Below are positions 8,981 through 17,560 of a DNA stretch of 27,098 nt, in pieces. A program made the position numbers and the translations under genes. Within the stretch, counting starts at the first letter, position 1. Each line of letters starts with the position of its first letter. Under the pieces are notes generated by a model. The model searched no databases and was not told the DNA's origin. It saw only the letters and a list, made by a program, of their open reading frames with translations. The DNA comes from Leptospira sp. 96542 (GTDB lineage Bacteria; Spirochaetota; Leptospiria; Leptospirales; Leptospiraceae), in assembly GCA_029310945.1 (NCBI GenBank), contig JARJFC010000047.1:1-27098 (forward strand), given 5' to 3'.

Positions 8981-9102
8981 GCGTTATGGTTACATTTTGA
9001 TTACAGGGCTAGTGATAGCAATTGGATATTTTTAAATAGATTAAAACCTCTAACGTAAAGCACGTTTTATTATTTCCACATAACAAAAATTAGTACTTTT
9101 GA

Positions 9103-9139
9103 TTGACAAAATACCTCTTTAAGCTGAGTATTTTGTTAA
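9103..9139. repeat. Inverted repeat with a -35-like TTGACA, upstream of the large lipoprotein
   Basis: The 291-bp gap between the receptor and the next gene holds the terminator, a pair of weak GGTTAC/GATTAC units 11 bp apart (8987-9004), and this repeat. ACAAAATAC (9106-9114) and GTATTTTGT (9128-9136) are exact inverted copies with a 13-base loop, and TT/AA extends them outward past one mismatch. TTGACA at 9103-9108 reads as a -35, but no good -10 stands 16-18 bases later. It could be an operator or a leader hairpin about 80 bp before the ATG. Confidence 0.4.
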
Positions 9140-9218
9140 ATATAGTTTAGATAATTTGAATTCATTTTCTTGAAAATTAAACTTTATCATTTGAAAAATT
9201 TAGAAGTAGGAAACTTAG

Positions 9219-12200
9219 ATGCGAAAATCGAACAATATTATTTTAAGTATATTAATATTTTGTATGGTAAGCTCGTGTAGTTTACTTTCAAGACAAGGAT
9301 CAAATTTAAATCAAATTGCCCAATTATTACTTAGTGGGATATTTAACTCATCTTCTTCAGATTTACCTTCGCCCATTGATGCCACGACTCCACCTGTAAT
9401 CATTGCTTCCCCTTCACTTGGTGGAGAAAATTCAGCATTTGTCGCTCGTGCTGCAGCCATCGGTTTACCTATGTCAGTTGAAGGTAACTATGTTCCTGTT
9501 GGAAAAATATATGATATTGGATTGGATTGGTCAAAGGTAGAAGGCCTTCCAAAAGAAAATTATGAACAAATAAAATTTAGTATCCCAGTAGAGTTTAAAT
9601 ATACATATGATTCCGAGGCTCTATTGGATGCTGGGTTTATGGAAGAGTTTATGGTCTTTTATTTTGACTCTGCTCAAGAAACCTGGCTTCCTGTAAAAGG
9701 CGTCAGGGTCGATACAGAAAAAAAGGAAGTCATTGCGATTACAGATCACTTTACTCCATTTGTCATTACGGCATTGCCATCCCCTCAAGGTACTGGTGTT
9801 GCTTCACCTCCTGCTTGTATCAACAACGAAGCACCTGTATCTGGAGCTGGTAATGCAACATGGACTCGATTTGATGTAAACTTCAAATATTATAAAGATA
9901 GAAATTTTATAATTAAACCAAACGCAGACTTTTATAGTCTTGGTTTTGAAAATTCTCTGGGCATTGCGACCTGTAATGGCGGAGCGCCTACTGGATTCGA
10001 TAATTGTGGATCCTTTGAAGACCATAAAAACTTTGAAGGCACTTACTATATTCAATTTCAAGCTCCCCAAAAAATATCCGTTTATTTGATGTATGATCAT
10101 CGTGGCCCTGTTGATTCACCTTGGCTAGCTAACGAAGGTTGGTACAATACAGGTCTTTCTATTGAAACTACTGATGCGGTGGGAAGTTACAAAGTTTTTG
10201 TAAAGGACTTTGAAAAAGATCAAATTGTAAATATTCACGGAAATCGAAATGGTCTATCTTTACCAACAAATATAAATACAAATCTTTGGGTTATCGTTAA
10301 ACCCCAAGGATCTAATGTACCTGGTCAAGCAACGGATGTTTGCAACAATCCCTTAAACACACTTACAAACCTTGAAAATATTAAAGGAATTCCTGGGTCA
10401 GATCGAAATACGATTCTTTGGGATATTCCGATTCAATCTGATATTCAAAATGTTTTAATTCGTAGGCAACTTAACTATCCGACTTTATCGCCAACTGGTG
10501 GGGAAGGCGTTTCAGGGAACGAACATACACAGTATGGATTCACTGATATTGGTCTAATAACAAATACAACTTACTATTATACTTTATTTACAGTAAATTC
10601 AGATGGTGAATATTCACCTGGAAAGGTAATCGAACTCACAACAGGAGTAGATCAGGATTCCGATGGTATTAAAGATGGGTATGAATTAAATCCCTCTAAT
10701 GTTTATGATTCTGGACAACCTACAATAGTTTCGAACGCAGATTCCGATGGGGATGGAATTGATGATTTACAAGAAATTATCAATGAAACAGATCCACGAA
10801 ATCCTGACGCGTTAAAACCAGAGATACAAGTTTTTTCTTTGGCGACTCAAAATCCTACGCAAATGCCTATTGCAATCTTTAATTTACAAGGATCAGATAA
10901 CATTGGTATTACGCATTGGATCTTACGTGAAGGAAACAATAAACCGCGGAAAAATGATCCAGACTGGCAAATCCAAAAACCAGATCACAAATTACTCAAT
11001 ACACTTAGAACATACAGTTTTAATGTATGGGCTAAGGATGCGGCCGGAAATATAAGCTACGTATCTCCTTCTCTGAATGTCACCTTAAATGGCCTAAAAT
11101 ATCCTAAATTTCTTTTTGTATCAAAGCATGGAACAGCTGAAATTCAAACGTTTCAATACAATCTCGCTACGAAAAGTTTAGATCTACTTTCATCTTATGA
11201 TGCAGGAGGACAAACTATATCGCAAATTCTAGTTCATCCATCTAATAAATTTTTGATAGCTTCAACTGGAAATGGAATCCATACTTTGGAGATAAGTTCA
11301 GAAGGAAAATTAGCAAATGCCTCCTTTATAGCAAGGATGCAACCAGCATTTTTAACCATTGATCGTGAAGGTAAATACTTATATTCTTCTGAAACTGAAA
11401 TGGAGAATAACTTATATTACACATACTTAAGAACGTATCAGATTGTAGAAGCTAATCGTACGTTAGTTCCATATTCACGTTATAAATTTGGACGAGATCC
11501 ATATGAAATGATACTACATCCGATGAATGATAAATTCATTTCTGGTGTTGTCCAAGGGAGTGATTCTGGTGATTCATGTTACTATGGTTTAAATACTTTG
11601 AGTAATGGATTCGTCTCCAGACAATATGGGCTGGCAGGCATTAGTGGTGAAGGTTGCAGCGGTGCGGTTGTCGAAAATTCAGGTAATTACATATATACAA
11701 TTGTATCGAGTATAAATGGTTCTTTTGTGAAGCCGTTTTTAATAAATAATGTTAACTATTACAACTCAATTTCCTATTTGACAGCATGGTCTATCAATCT
11801 CGATTCACAAGTTAGTCAGCCACAAATCATCTTACACCCCAATGGTATAAATGTTTATATCATCAGGGGCACTTCTAATGGAACTTATTTGGATACCTAT
11901 GCGATAGATTCAAATGTTTCTAACCAAGGAAAATTAAATCAAATAGGTTCTTCCTTTCTAATCGGAATAGGCAGCGTATTTTTCAGGGGGAAACTGGATG
12001 ATACAGGTAATGTTTTGTTTGTTTCGCACCATAATGGCAACATTTCAACTATCGAAATAGATTCCATAACGAGACTACCATTAGGAGTCAATTCAAAAGA
12101 CGATATCGGATATCATTTAAGTTCTCTTTCGATAAATAATCAAAATGAACCACCACTAGTGGAGGCAAATATTTTTAATAGTTTCTTGGGCTATGTTGGT

Positions 12201-12908
12201 ATCAATCGACAGGATTTTCTGTTTAAGGATTACTGTCTAATTGGTGATATTAGAAATGATAACTTTTACTTTAGTAATAGTTATTGCAATGGTATAATCA
12301 GAGCAACGGATTTCGATGATACCCAGTGCAATACATCTACATCTTCCCTAAATATTTCTAGTCTTGTAGATGGACTTACTCCATATAATAATACGACTTA
12401 CGATAGTATTCGAAATATGAAGACGTACCGCTATTCTTTTAATGCGATAAATTCTGGAACATATAATTTAGATTATTCAGTATCTGACCAAGCGGGGATT
12501 TGTTTGGGTGGCGCACAAACAGTAAGTAGGAGATTTCCAATCAAAGTCAAAAAATTAATTGCGAGCCCGCCTATAAGTTTAGCTCTGACTGAAAATCTAA
12601 ACCCATCGCCTTTTAAACAATTTTTATTGAACTATCCTTCCGCATATTCCATAAAACAATGCCAGTATTTCTGGCTGGAATGTGGCTTGCAGACATCGCT
12701 TGATCAAATGGGCAATGCGATTGCCTTTCGGTTTACTTGTGAGGAAAAAAATAGAATAGATTCATTTTTCTTTTCCAGAAGCATTCCTCGATGTCAATCT
12801 AGATTCATCCATAACGTTCCAGCTTGGGTCTTCTTAATAAGAGCGGTTGACTTAGGTACATCTAGTACACAATATGTTTTTGGCAGATGGTTAGAAGCTG
12901 TAGATTAG
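9219..12908 (+). CDS. Very large mosaic lipoprotein with calcium-type TSP3 repeats and a propeller-like region
   Basis: A 1229-residue lipoprotein: Sec leader with Cys20 in CMVSSC. The order of regions is a low-complexity tether (about 25-70), a beta-rich domain ending DHFTPFVITALP (about 75-187), a Trp/Tyr-rich beta domain (about 205-345), a fibronectin-like stretch (about 380-475), and two thrombospondin type-3 style repeats, DQDSDGIKDGYE and NADSDGDGIDDLQE (about 478-525), which bind calcium in known proteins. An Ig-like piece (NIGITHWILREG) follows, and then a repeat series of the YncE/lactonase propeller type (YPKFLFVSKHGTAEI, ILVHPSNKFLIAS, DREGKYLYSSE, ILHPNGINVYI; about 625-965). The cysteine-containing C-terminal part is not recognised. 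Domain names are pattern calls. It is probably surface-exposed, possibly adhesive or ligand-binding. Confidence 0.85.
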   Translation: MRKSNNIILSILIFCMVSSCSLLSRQGSNLNQIAQLLLSGIFNSSSSDLPSPIDATTPPVIIASPSLGGENSAFVARAAAIGLPMSVEGNYVPVGKIYDIGLDWSKVEGLPKENYEQIKFSIPVEFKYTYDSEALLDAGFMEEFMVFYFDSAQETWLPVKGVRVDTEKKEVIAITDHFTPFVITALPSPQGTGVASPPACINNEAPVSGAGNATWTRFDVNFKYYKDRNFIIKPNADFYSLGFENSLGIATCNGGAPTGFDNCGSFEDHKNFEGTYYIQFQAPQKISVYLMYDHRGPVDSPWLANEGWYNTGLSIETTDAVGSYKVFVKDFEKDQIVNIHGNRNGLSLPTNINTNLWVIVKPQGSNVPGQATDVCNNPLNTLTNLENIKGIPGSDRNTILWDIPIQSDIQNVLIRRQLNYPTLSPTGGEGVSGNEHTQYGFTDIGLITNTTYYYTLFTVNSDGEYSPGKVIELTTGVDQDSDGIKDGYELNPSNVYDSGQPTIVSNADSDGDGIDDLQEIINETDPRNPDALKPEIQVFSLATQNPTQMPIAIFNLQGSDNIGITHWILREGNNKPRKNDPDWQIQKPDHKLLNTLRTYSFNVWAKDAAGNISYVSPSLNVTLNGLKYPKFLFVSKHGTAEIQTFQYNLATKSLDLLSSYDAGGQTISQILVHPSNKFLIASTGNGIHTLEISSEGKLANASFIARMQPAFLTIDREGKYLYSSETEMENNLYYTYLRTYQIVEANRTLVPYSRYKFGRDPYEMILHPMNDKFISGVVQGSDSGDSCYYGLNTLSNGFVSRQYGLAGISGEGCSGAVVENSGNYIYTIVSSINGSFVKPFLINNVNYYNSISYLTAWSINLDSQVSQPQIILHPNGINVYIIRGTSNGTYLDTYAIDSNVSNQGKLNQIGSSFLIGIGSVFFRGKLDDTGNVLFVSHHNGNISTIEIDSITRLPLGVNSKDDIGYHLSSLSINNQNEPPLVEANIFNSFLGYVGINRQDFLFKDYCLIGDIRNDNFYFSNSYCNGIIRATDFDDTQCNTSTSSLNISSLVDGLTPYNNTTYDSIRNMKTYRYSFNAINSGTYNLDYSVSDQAGICLGGAQTVSRRFPIKVKKLIASPPISLALTENLNPSPFKQFLLNYPSAYSIKQCQYFWLECGLQTSLDQMGNAIAFRFTCEEKNRIDSFFFSRSIPRCQSRFIHNVPAWVFLIRAVDLGTSSTQYVFGRWLEAVD

Positions 12909-13032
12909 AAAAATAAAATTTTATTTTTAAACCTAATTTTAGTATTTTAATTATCTAAAATATCATCCAATTTTATTGGAAATACTTCTTTTGGACTTGG
13001 GACAAGTTTCAAATAACTGATCCTTAACAGAT

Positions 13033-13053
13033 AACCCCGCATAGGCGGGGTTT
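13033..13053. terminator. GC-rich hairpin between convergent genes
   Basis: AACCCCGC (13033-13040), loop ATAG, GCGGGGTT (13045-13052) is a perfect 8-bp stem between the ends of the large lipoprotein gene and the SPFH gene. The T-runs on either side are short, so it may be a weak terminator in both directions. The rest of 12909-13063 is AT-rich and includes a 20-bp all-AT palindrome at 12909-12928. Confidence 0.7.
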
Positions 13054-13063
13054 CCCCCAACCA

Positions 13064-13879
13064 TCACTTACTATCTGGATTGATTAAGATTGGCAAACCA
13101 TCTTTACCATTCGGAACAAAGATGAGTTTGTTATTGGGATTTTCCATTGCTTTCAATTGGATGTATTTTTGAGTTAAGGACTCAGAGATCATTCGTTGTG
13201 CTTTGGCTTGGGCTTCTGCCTCTAGCAAGATTGCCTTCGCTCTACCTTCTGCCGTGATTGCCTGTATATCAGCATCCTTTTTGGCAATATTGATTTCAAA
13301 TTTCATCTGTTCTTGTTCTTGCTGTTTGGTTAGTTTACCTTCAATAGCTTTTAGGATAGATGGGCTATATTCCACATCATCAATGATCACATCATCTATT
13401 TCTACATGTTTATCTTTTAGTTTTTCTATTAGAGATTTTTTGATTTGCGCAGAAACATTTGGTGTTTCTTTCGAAAGTGAAACCATGTTATACGCAGAAA
13501 GAATATTCCGAATGGCAGTCCTGAATTGTGGTTTGACTACCTTGGAATAATAATCCCGACCCAATTCCATTTGTAATTCGTAGAGTTCGTTTTGTTTTGG
13601 TCTGATGATAAGATCAGCAGTGACAGTGATTGTCAAATCGTCTCTTGTTAAAACTTCCACCTTCTCTTGGTAAGACTGCCATTGGGTTGAGAAAATGTAC
13701 ATACTATTCCACGGGGAATAAAATTGAACGCTTGATTCGTAAGGTTTTTGTCCAAGTCCTGTGCTGTAAGGTCGCCACATAAGCCCCACTTCGCCGGGTC
13801 CAATGACAGAAAAACAATGTATTGCAAAAATTGACAAAATTCCGATCGAAAAGGAATGAAAAATGGATCGACGTTTCAT
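13064..13879 (-). CDS. SPFH/band-7 (prohibitin-like) lipoprotein
   Basis: A 271-residue protein with an SPFH core: VIGPGEVGLMWRPYSTGLG at the domain start, DDLTITVTADLIIRP (about 78-92), FRTAIRNILSAYN (about 118-130), and a coiled-coil tail rich in Ala, Glu and Lys (AKKDADIQAITAEGRAKAIL, EAEAQAKAQRM). This matches prohibitin/stomatin/HflK-type scaffolds that organise membrane patches and restrain proteases. It does not start with the usual membrane helix alone: the leader ends IFAIHC (Cys22), a lipobox. The protein is therefore probably lipid-anchored outside the inner membrane, which is unusual for the family. GAGGA 7 bases upstream supports the ATG at 13879. Confidence 0.85.
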   Translation of the reverse strand: MKRRSIFHSFSIGILSIFAIHCFSVIGPGEVGLMWRPYSTGLGQKPYESSVQFYSPWNSMYIFSTQWQSYQEKVEVLTRDDLTITVTADLIIRPKQNELYELQMELGRDYYSKVVKPQFRTAIRNILSAYNMVSLSKETPNVSAQIKKSLIEKLKDKHVEIDDVIIDDVEYSPSILKAIEGKLTKQQEQEQMKFEINIAKKDADIQAITAEGRAKAILLEAEAQAKAQRMISESLTQKYIQLKAMENPNNKLIFVPNGKDGLPILINPDSK

Positions 13880-13901
13880 AATTCCTCGTTAAACTACAAA
13901 T

Positions 13902-14396
13902 ATGATGGAAACAGTATCTCTCAAATTCCAGAAATTTGCAACTCTGCTATTCATTTTTTTAATCAGTTTTTTAGATTTCTTTACCTGTTTTCCAGAAGGG
14001 AATGTTACAAAAACGCCACCTAGCCCGAATTTGTTGTTTTTTCAGGCGATTGAAAATGGAGATGCACCAACTATCACCGAACTTTTGGACACCGGCCTAC
14101 CAATCAATGTGAAGGATTCGCTTGGAAATTCGGGTCTCATCAAAGCCACAGACGAAGAAGAAATTCAAATTGTAAAAATTCTTCTAAGTCGCAAAGCAAA
14201 TGTTAATCTAAGAAATATTACAGGGGAGACGGCACTTTATCGGGCAGTTTACAGAGGCAATTTAGAGCTTGTAAAACTACTTGTGCAAAATGGTGCAGAA
14301 ACAAAAATCAAAACTGTTGGTGGTGTCAGCTTGCAAGAATTAGCCGATGAGCGAGGAGAGGATACGATACTGCGGTATTTACAAAACCTTAAATAA
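13902..14396 (+). CDS. Secreted or lipidated ankyrin-repeat protein
   Basis: A 164-residue protein with a hydrophobic N-terminal segment (ATLLFIFLISFLDFF) ending TCFPEG. The cysteine could be a lipidation site, but the lipobox (FFTC) is poor. Residues from about 45 to 160 form three ankyrin-type repeats: FFQAIENGDAPTITELLDTG, then SGLIKATDEEEIQIVKILL, then TALYRAVYRGNLELVKLLV. These mediate protein binding; the partner is unknown. It starts 22 bp from the divergent SPFH gene, so their promoters must overlap the coding regions. The ATGATG start has no Shine-Dalgarno. The serine-hydrolase gene follows 41 bp later, possibly in one transcript. Confidence 0.8.
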   Translation: MMETVSLKFQKFATLLFIFLISFLDFFTCFPEGNVTKTPPSPNLLFFQAIENGDAPTITELLDTGLPINVKDSLGNSGLIKATDEEEIQIVKILLSRKANVNLRNITGETALYRAVYRGNLELVKLLVQNGAETKIKTVGGVSLQELADERGEDTILRYLQNLK

Positions 14397-14437
14397 ATAC
14401 TTTACAAAGTGAATTTATCTATGGTATAGAATAAACT

Positions 14438-15589
14438 ATGCCAAAAACCGTTCAATCCATCATTATATTTTTATTATTCGGAATTCAATATTTTTGTTCG
14501 AATCCAAAAACTCTCGAAGAAAGAAAAATTAGCTTCCAATCTGAATTTGAATCATTACTAGAAGGCAATGCAGATTTTAAAGGAGGGCAATACCTCGTAT
14601 CGATTGGTTCAGAAGTGCATTCTGGGTCTTATGGGAAATCCAATGTAAATGATGCATTCCATTCTGCAAGTATTGGAAAACTGTTTACAATGGTTTTAGT
14701 TCGGAAATTATCTGAACAAGGAAAAATCAGTTTAAAAGACCCAATTATAAACTATCTTAGTTCAGAAACACTCAAGGATTTATTTGTATTTGAAGGAAAA
14801 GACTACAAAAACCAAGTAACCATAGAGCAATTGTTATCTCATACATCAGGCGTGAATGACTATTTCGAAAGTAAAGGAATCGATGGCAGTGATTTTATCC
14901 AAATTATACAAACAAAACCAAATGTAAAATACGAACCTATCGATTTAATCGGTTATACGCAAAAGAACCAAGCTGCTGTCTTTGCACCTGGCACTGGTTA
15001 TTTGTATTCGGATACTGGATATATTCTACTTGGACTAATGATTGAAGCTGTCACCAAACAAAAATTTGAAAGTTTTTTAGCTTCAGAAATTTTGAAACCA
15101 ATTGGTATGTCTGATACTTATATGTATAAACGCTCCAAACCTTTGTCTGGAAACATATTGCCAATTTCGCCAATTATTCTTGGTTCGGTAGATGTAACTA
15201 ATTTTGAAAGTGTAACAGCCGATTGGTCTGGAGGTGGATTGATTACAACAACATCGGATTTATTAAAATTTCAAAAAGCACTTTGGAAAAATCAATTGTT
15301 AAAAGATTCAAAACCATTGGATTGGACAGGCACCAATCGGTTCCATACTGGTATATTCTATGGCTCTGGATTTATGACCATTGATTATGGCGACATCTTC
15401 TTTTTGCTTAAAAATACTCCCAAGATGTACGGCCACGCTGGAATCCTGAGTACATTACTATTCTATAATCCAGAGCTTGACTTACATGTAATCGCAAATT
15501 TTGGAGGATCCAACCAGTTAGAATCAAGTTTCCGTTGGATGTTGTTTGTGGCTCGTATTGGCCAATCTATGAGACAAGAAGGCAAATAG
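14438..15589 (+). CDS. Serine hydrolase of the class C beta-lactamase/DD-peptidase fold, lipoprotein
   Basis: A 383-residue protein with a Sec leader ending IQYFC (Cys20), a likely lipoprotein. Family motifs are all present: the nucleophile tetrad S78-I-G-K81, LLSHTSGV (132-139), the Tyr motif Y190-S-D192 and a final H333-A-G335 in place of KTG. This places it in the beta-lactamase-related Pfam family that contains esterases, D-aminopeptidases and penicillin-binding enzymes as well as AmpC. H-x-G in the third box and YSD in the second are usual for the esterase/peptidase branches, so antibiotic resistance should not be assumed. The substrate is unknown. Confidence 0.88.
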   Translation: MPKTVQSIIIFLLFGIQYFCSNPKTLEERKISFQSEFESLLEGNADFKGGQYLVSIGSEVHSGSYGKSNVNDAFHSASIGKLFTMVLVRKLSEQGKISLKDPIINYLSSETLKDLFVFEGKDYKNQVTIEQLLSHTSGVNDYFESKGIDGSDFIQIIQTKPNVKYEPIDLIGYTQKNQAAVFAPGTGYLYSDTGYILLGLMIEAVTKQKFESFLASEILKPIGMSDTYMYKRSKPLSGNILPISPIILGSVDVTNFESVTADWSGGGLITTTSDLLKFQKALWKNQLLKDSKPLDWTGTNRFHTGIFYGSGFMTIDYGDIFFLLKNTPKMYGHAGILSTLLFYNPELDLHVIANFGGSNQLESSFRWMLFVARIGQSMRQEGK

Positions 15590-15652
15590 AAATAACCAAT
15601 TCAAATAATATTCGAAATCGTTTGTTTTTCGTATTTTTAGAACAATTTTTAC

Positions 15653-15690
15653 TATTGACAATGTTTGTCAATATACAACCTTTTGGTTGT
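15653..15690. promoter_or_regulatory. Operator-like palindromes before the ArsR-type gene
   Basis: TATTGACAA (15653-15661), TGT, TTGTCAATA (15665-15673) is a perfect 9+3+9 inverted repeat. Directly after it, ACAACC-TTTT-GGTTGT (15675-15690) is a second 6+4+6 repeat that touches the GTG start at 15689. ArsR-type dimers bind such sites over their own promoters, so autoregulation is likely. Confidence 0.6.
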
Positions 15691-16060
15691 GGATTCACTG
15701 ACCCTCACTTTTACTGCTTTATCTGATCCGACCCGGCGCGCTATCATCAATCAATTGAAACAAGGTCCTTCCTCTGTAAATGATTTGGTAAAACCATTTT
15801 CAGTTTCACAACAGGCAATTTCTAAACATTTAGCTTTTTTGGAAAAAGCCAAATTGATCAAAAAAAGAAAAGATGGTAGGCAAAACATTTGTGAATTGAA
15901 CGCAAAACCTTTGGAGGACATAAATCTCTGGGTAAACCAATACCAAATTTTCTGGGAAGGGGCACTTGATCGTTTGGATGGAATGTTGAATGATTTTAAG
16001 AAACAAAAACGAAATCTATCAAAAGTAAAATTGAAGAATCAAAATACAAGAGGAAGATAA
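15689..16060 (+). CDS. ArsR-family HTH transcriptional repressor
   Basis: A winged-helix regulator of about 123 residues. The best start is GTG at 15689, giving MDSLTLTFTALSDPTRRAII, which matches the family N-terminus. A TTG at 15665 would add eight residues but falls inside the palindrome. The HTH reads VNDLVKPFSVSQQAISKHLAFLEKAKLI and the wing KKRKDGRQNICEL. No metal-binding cysteine pair (CxCxD) is present, so it belongs with the SdpR-like, non-metal branch that commonly sits next to AHSA1/SRPBCC genes. The C-terminal tail is basic. It leads a three-gene operon: the next start is 7 bp after the stop. Confidence 0.88.
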   Translation: MDSLTLTFTALSDPTRRAIINQLKQGPSSVNDLVKPFSVSQQAISKHLAFLEKAKLIKKRKDGRQNICELNAKPLEDINLWVNQYQIFWEGALDRLDGMLNDFKKQKRNLSKVKLKNQNTRGR

Positions 16061-16067
16061 AATAGAG

Positions 16068-16574
16068 ATGTATCTACATGATCCGCAAATTAAAATTGAA
16101 AAAATATTCAATCATCCCATAGAAAATGTTTATGAAAGTTGGACAAACCCTTCCTTACTTTTGTTATGGTATGCACCGCAAGGCTGTACCATTGAATTTA
16201 AAAAGATAGATGTGAGAGTGGGAGGTAGTTTTCATTCTTGCATCCGCAATCCGAATTTTGGTGATTGTTATGTGATTGGTGAATATTTAGAATTAGATTT
16301 TCCGAAAAAAATTATCCAAACTATGATAATTGCAGATGAAGATGGAAAACCCGCAGACCCCAAAACTGTCGGACATGATCCAAATTGGATTCCAAAAACG
16401 ACATTAATCATTACTCTTCGGAAGTTAGGTGAAAATATAACAGAACTTATACTTGAGCAAGACGTTTCTGAAAAATTGGCTCGTTCCACAGGTGCGTATC
16501 CAAGTTGGATTTCTATGTTGGATAACTTAGATATGTTGCTTGAAAAAAATTTGGAATTCGGAAAAAAGAAGTGA
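16068..16574 (+). CDS. AHSA1/SRPBCC-domain protein
   Basis: A 168-residue protein of the START-like SRPBCC fold, AHSA1 (activator of Hsp90 homologue) type. The N-terminus KIEKIFNHPIENVYESWTNPSLLLLWYAPQGC, the next block (VRVGGSFHSC) and the end (DVSEKLARSTGAYPSWISMLDNLDMLL) match the family layout. Such proteins bind hydrophobic ligands; bacterial members usually follow an ArsR repressor, as here, and their ligands are mostly unknown. The GHDPNWIPKT segment is also frequent in this branch. The stop overlaps the next gene's GTG start, so translation is coupled. Confidence 0.85.
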   Translation: MYLHDPQIKIEKIFNHPIENVYESWTNPSLLLLWYAPQGCTIEFKKIDVRVGGSFHSCIRNPNFGDCYVIGEYLELDFPKKIIQTMIIADEDGKPADPKTVGHDPNWIPKTTLIITLRKLGENITELILEQDVSEKLARSTGAYPSWISMLDNLDMLLEKNLEFGKKK

Positions 16575-17509
16575 AAAAAATATTATTAAAATATATTGTT
16601 TTCTTTCTATCTTCTGGGTTTTTCTTTGGATGTGCTAATTTTCAGGATTTTATGAATTTAAATCAGAGTAAACATAATGATCTTAAAAAATCTGAACAAA
16701 ATACTGTCAATTCAATTCTAAATCCAAAACAAAAAGGTTTTGCGGCCATAAATGGTATAAACATATACTATGAGTTATATGGTAATGAAACTGGCATTCC
16801 GCTCGTGTTACTGCATGGAGGCGGGTCTACTATTGAATCTAGTTTTGGAAAAGTAATCCCAATTCTTTCGAAAAATCATCGTATCATCGCTATGGAAGAA
16901 CAAAGTCATGGTCGTACTTCCGATCGAAATGCCCCATTACGATTTGCCACTTCCGCAGAAGATGTTGTTGGTTTATTAAATTTTTTAAAGATAGAAAAGG
17001 CCGACCTGTTTGGTTTTAGCAATGGGGCAAGCATTGCCATTCATATTGCAATCAAACACCCATCTAGGGTTAGGTCTCTCGTTTTTGCTTCGTCTATCAC
17101 CAAACGTTCGGGAGCACAACAAGAGTTATGGGAATTTATCAAAAATTCAGATTTTTCGCAGATGTCTCAAGCTTTGAAGGATGCGTTTTTGAAAGTGAAT
17201 TCCGATCAAACCAAACTTCTAAATATGCACGACAAGGCAAAAGAACGTATGGTAAATTTTACAGATATAAAAGATGAAGACTTAAAATCTTTGCAAACAA
17301 ATACATTGATTTTAACGGGCGATAGGGATGTTGGTAAATTAGAACATTCAATTGAACTTACTAAACTAATTCCAAAATCAAGATTAATTGTTCTTCCTTA
17401 TGGTCATGGGGATTATATGGGTGAGGCTTCATCTACCAAAAAAGAAACTAATGTAACAGAACATACAATAGGTCTCATTGAAGAGTTTTTGGCTGGTAAT
17501 ATAGAATAA
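16571..17509 (+). CDS. Alpha/beta-hydrolase lipoprotein
   Basis: A 312-residue alpha/beta hydrolase starting at a GTG that overlaps the upstream stop by four bases. The leader ends GFFFGC (Cys21), a lipobox, so the enzyme is probably anchored in the periplasm or at the surface. The oxyanion segment is LLHGGG (81-85), the nucleophile elbow is G-F-S150-N-G, the acid is Asp251 or Asp253 in LILTGDRD, and the catalytic His is His279 in PYGHGDY. Esterase, lipase or lactonase activity is possible. The operon with an ArsR repressor and a START-like ligand-binding protein suggests an inducible response to a small hydrophobic compound (inference). Confidence 0.88.
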   Translation: MKKILLKYIVFFLSSGFFFGCANFQDFMNLNQSKHNDLKKSEQNTVNSILNPKQKGFAAINGINIYYELYGNETGIPLVLLHGGGSTIESSFGKVIPILSKNHRIIAMEEQSHGRTSDRNAPLRFATSAEDVVGLLNFLKIEKADLFGFSNGASIAIHIAIKHPSRVRSLVFASSITKRSGAQQELWEFIKNSDFSQMSQALKDAFLKVNSDQTKLLNMHDKAKERMVNFTDIKDEDLKSLQTNTLILTGDRDVGKLEHSIELTKLIPKSRLIVLPYGHGDYMGEASSTKKETNVTEHTIGLIEEFLAGNIE

Positions 17510-17515
17510 ATAATC

Positions 17516-17545
17516 AACATCCATCGTTTATTATGGATGTTTTGT
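17516..17545. terminator. Terminator between convergent genes
   Basis: AACATCCAT (17516-17524), an 8-base loop, ATGGATGTT (17533-17541) and TTTT form a perfect 9-bp stem with a T-tract, 7 bp after the hydrolase stop. The A residues just upstream may let it work in the other direction too. Confidence 0.85.
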
Positions 17546-17560
17546 ATAGGTTAATTTAAT

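Noticed and set aside
12909..12928. 20-bp perfect palindrome after the large lipoprotein gene
   Set aside because: It is made only of A and T in an AT-rich gap, so chance is a sufficient explanation; the stem would be weak.
14438..15589. Beta-lactam resistance gene
   Set aside because: The fold and SxxK are there, but the H-x-G third box and YSD second box are common in esterase and peptidase branches; nothing in the context supports resistance.
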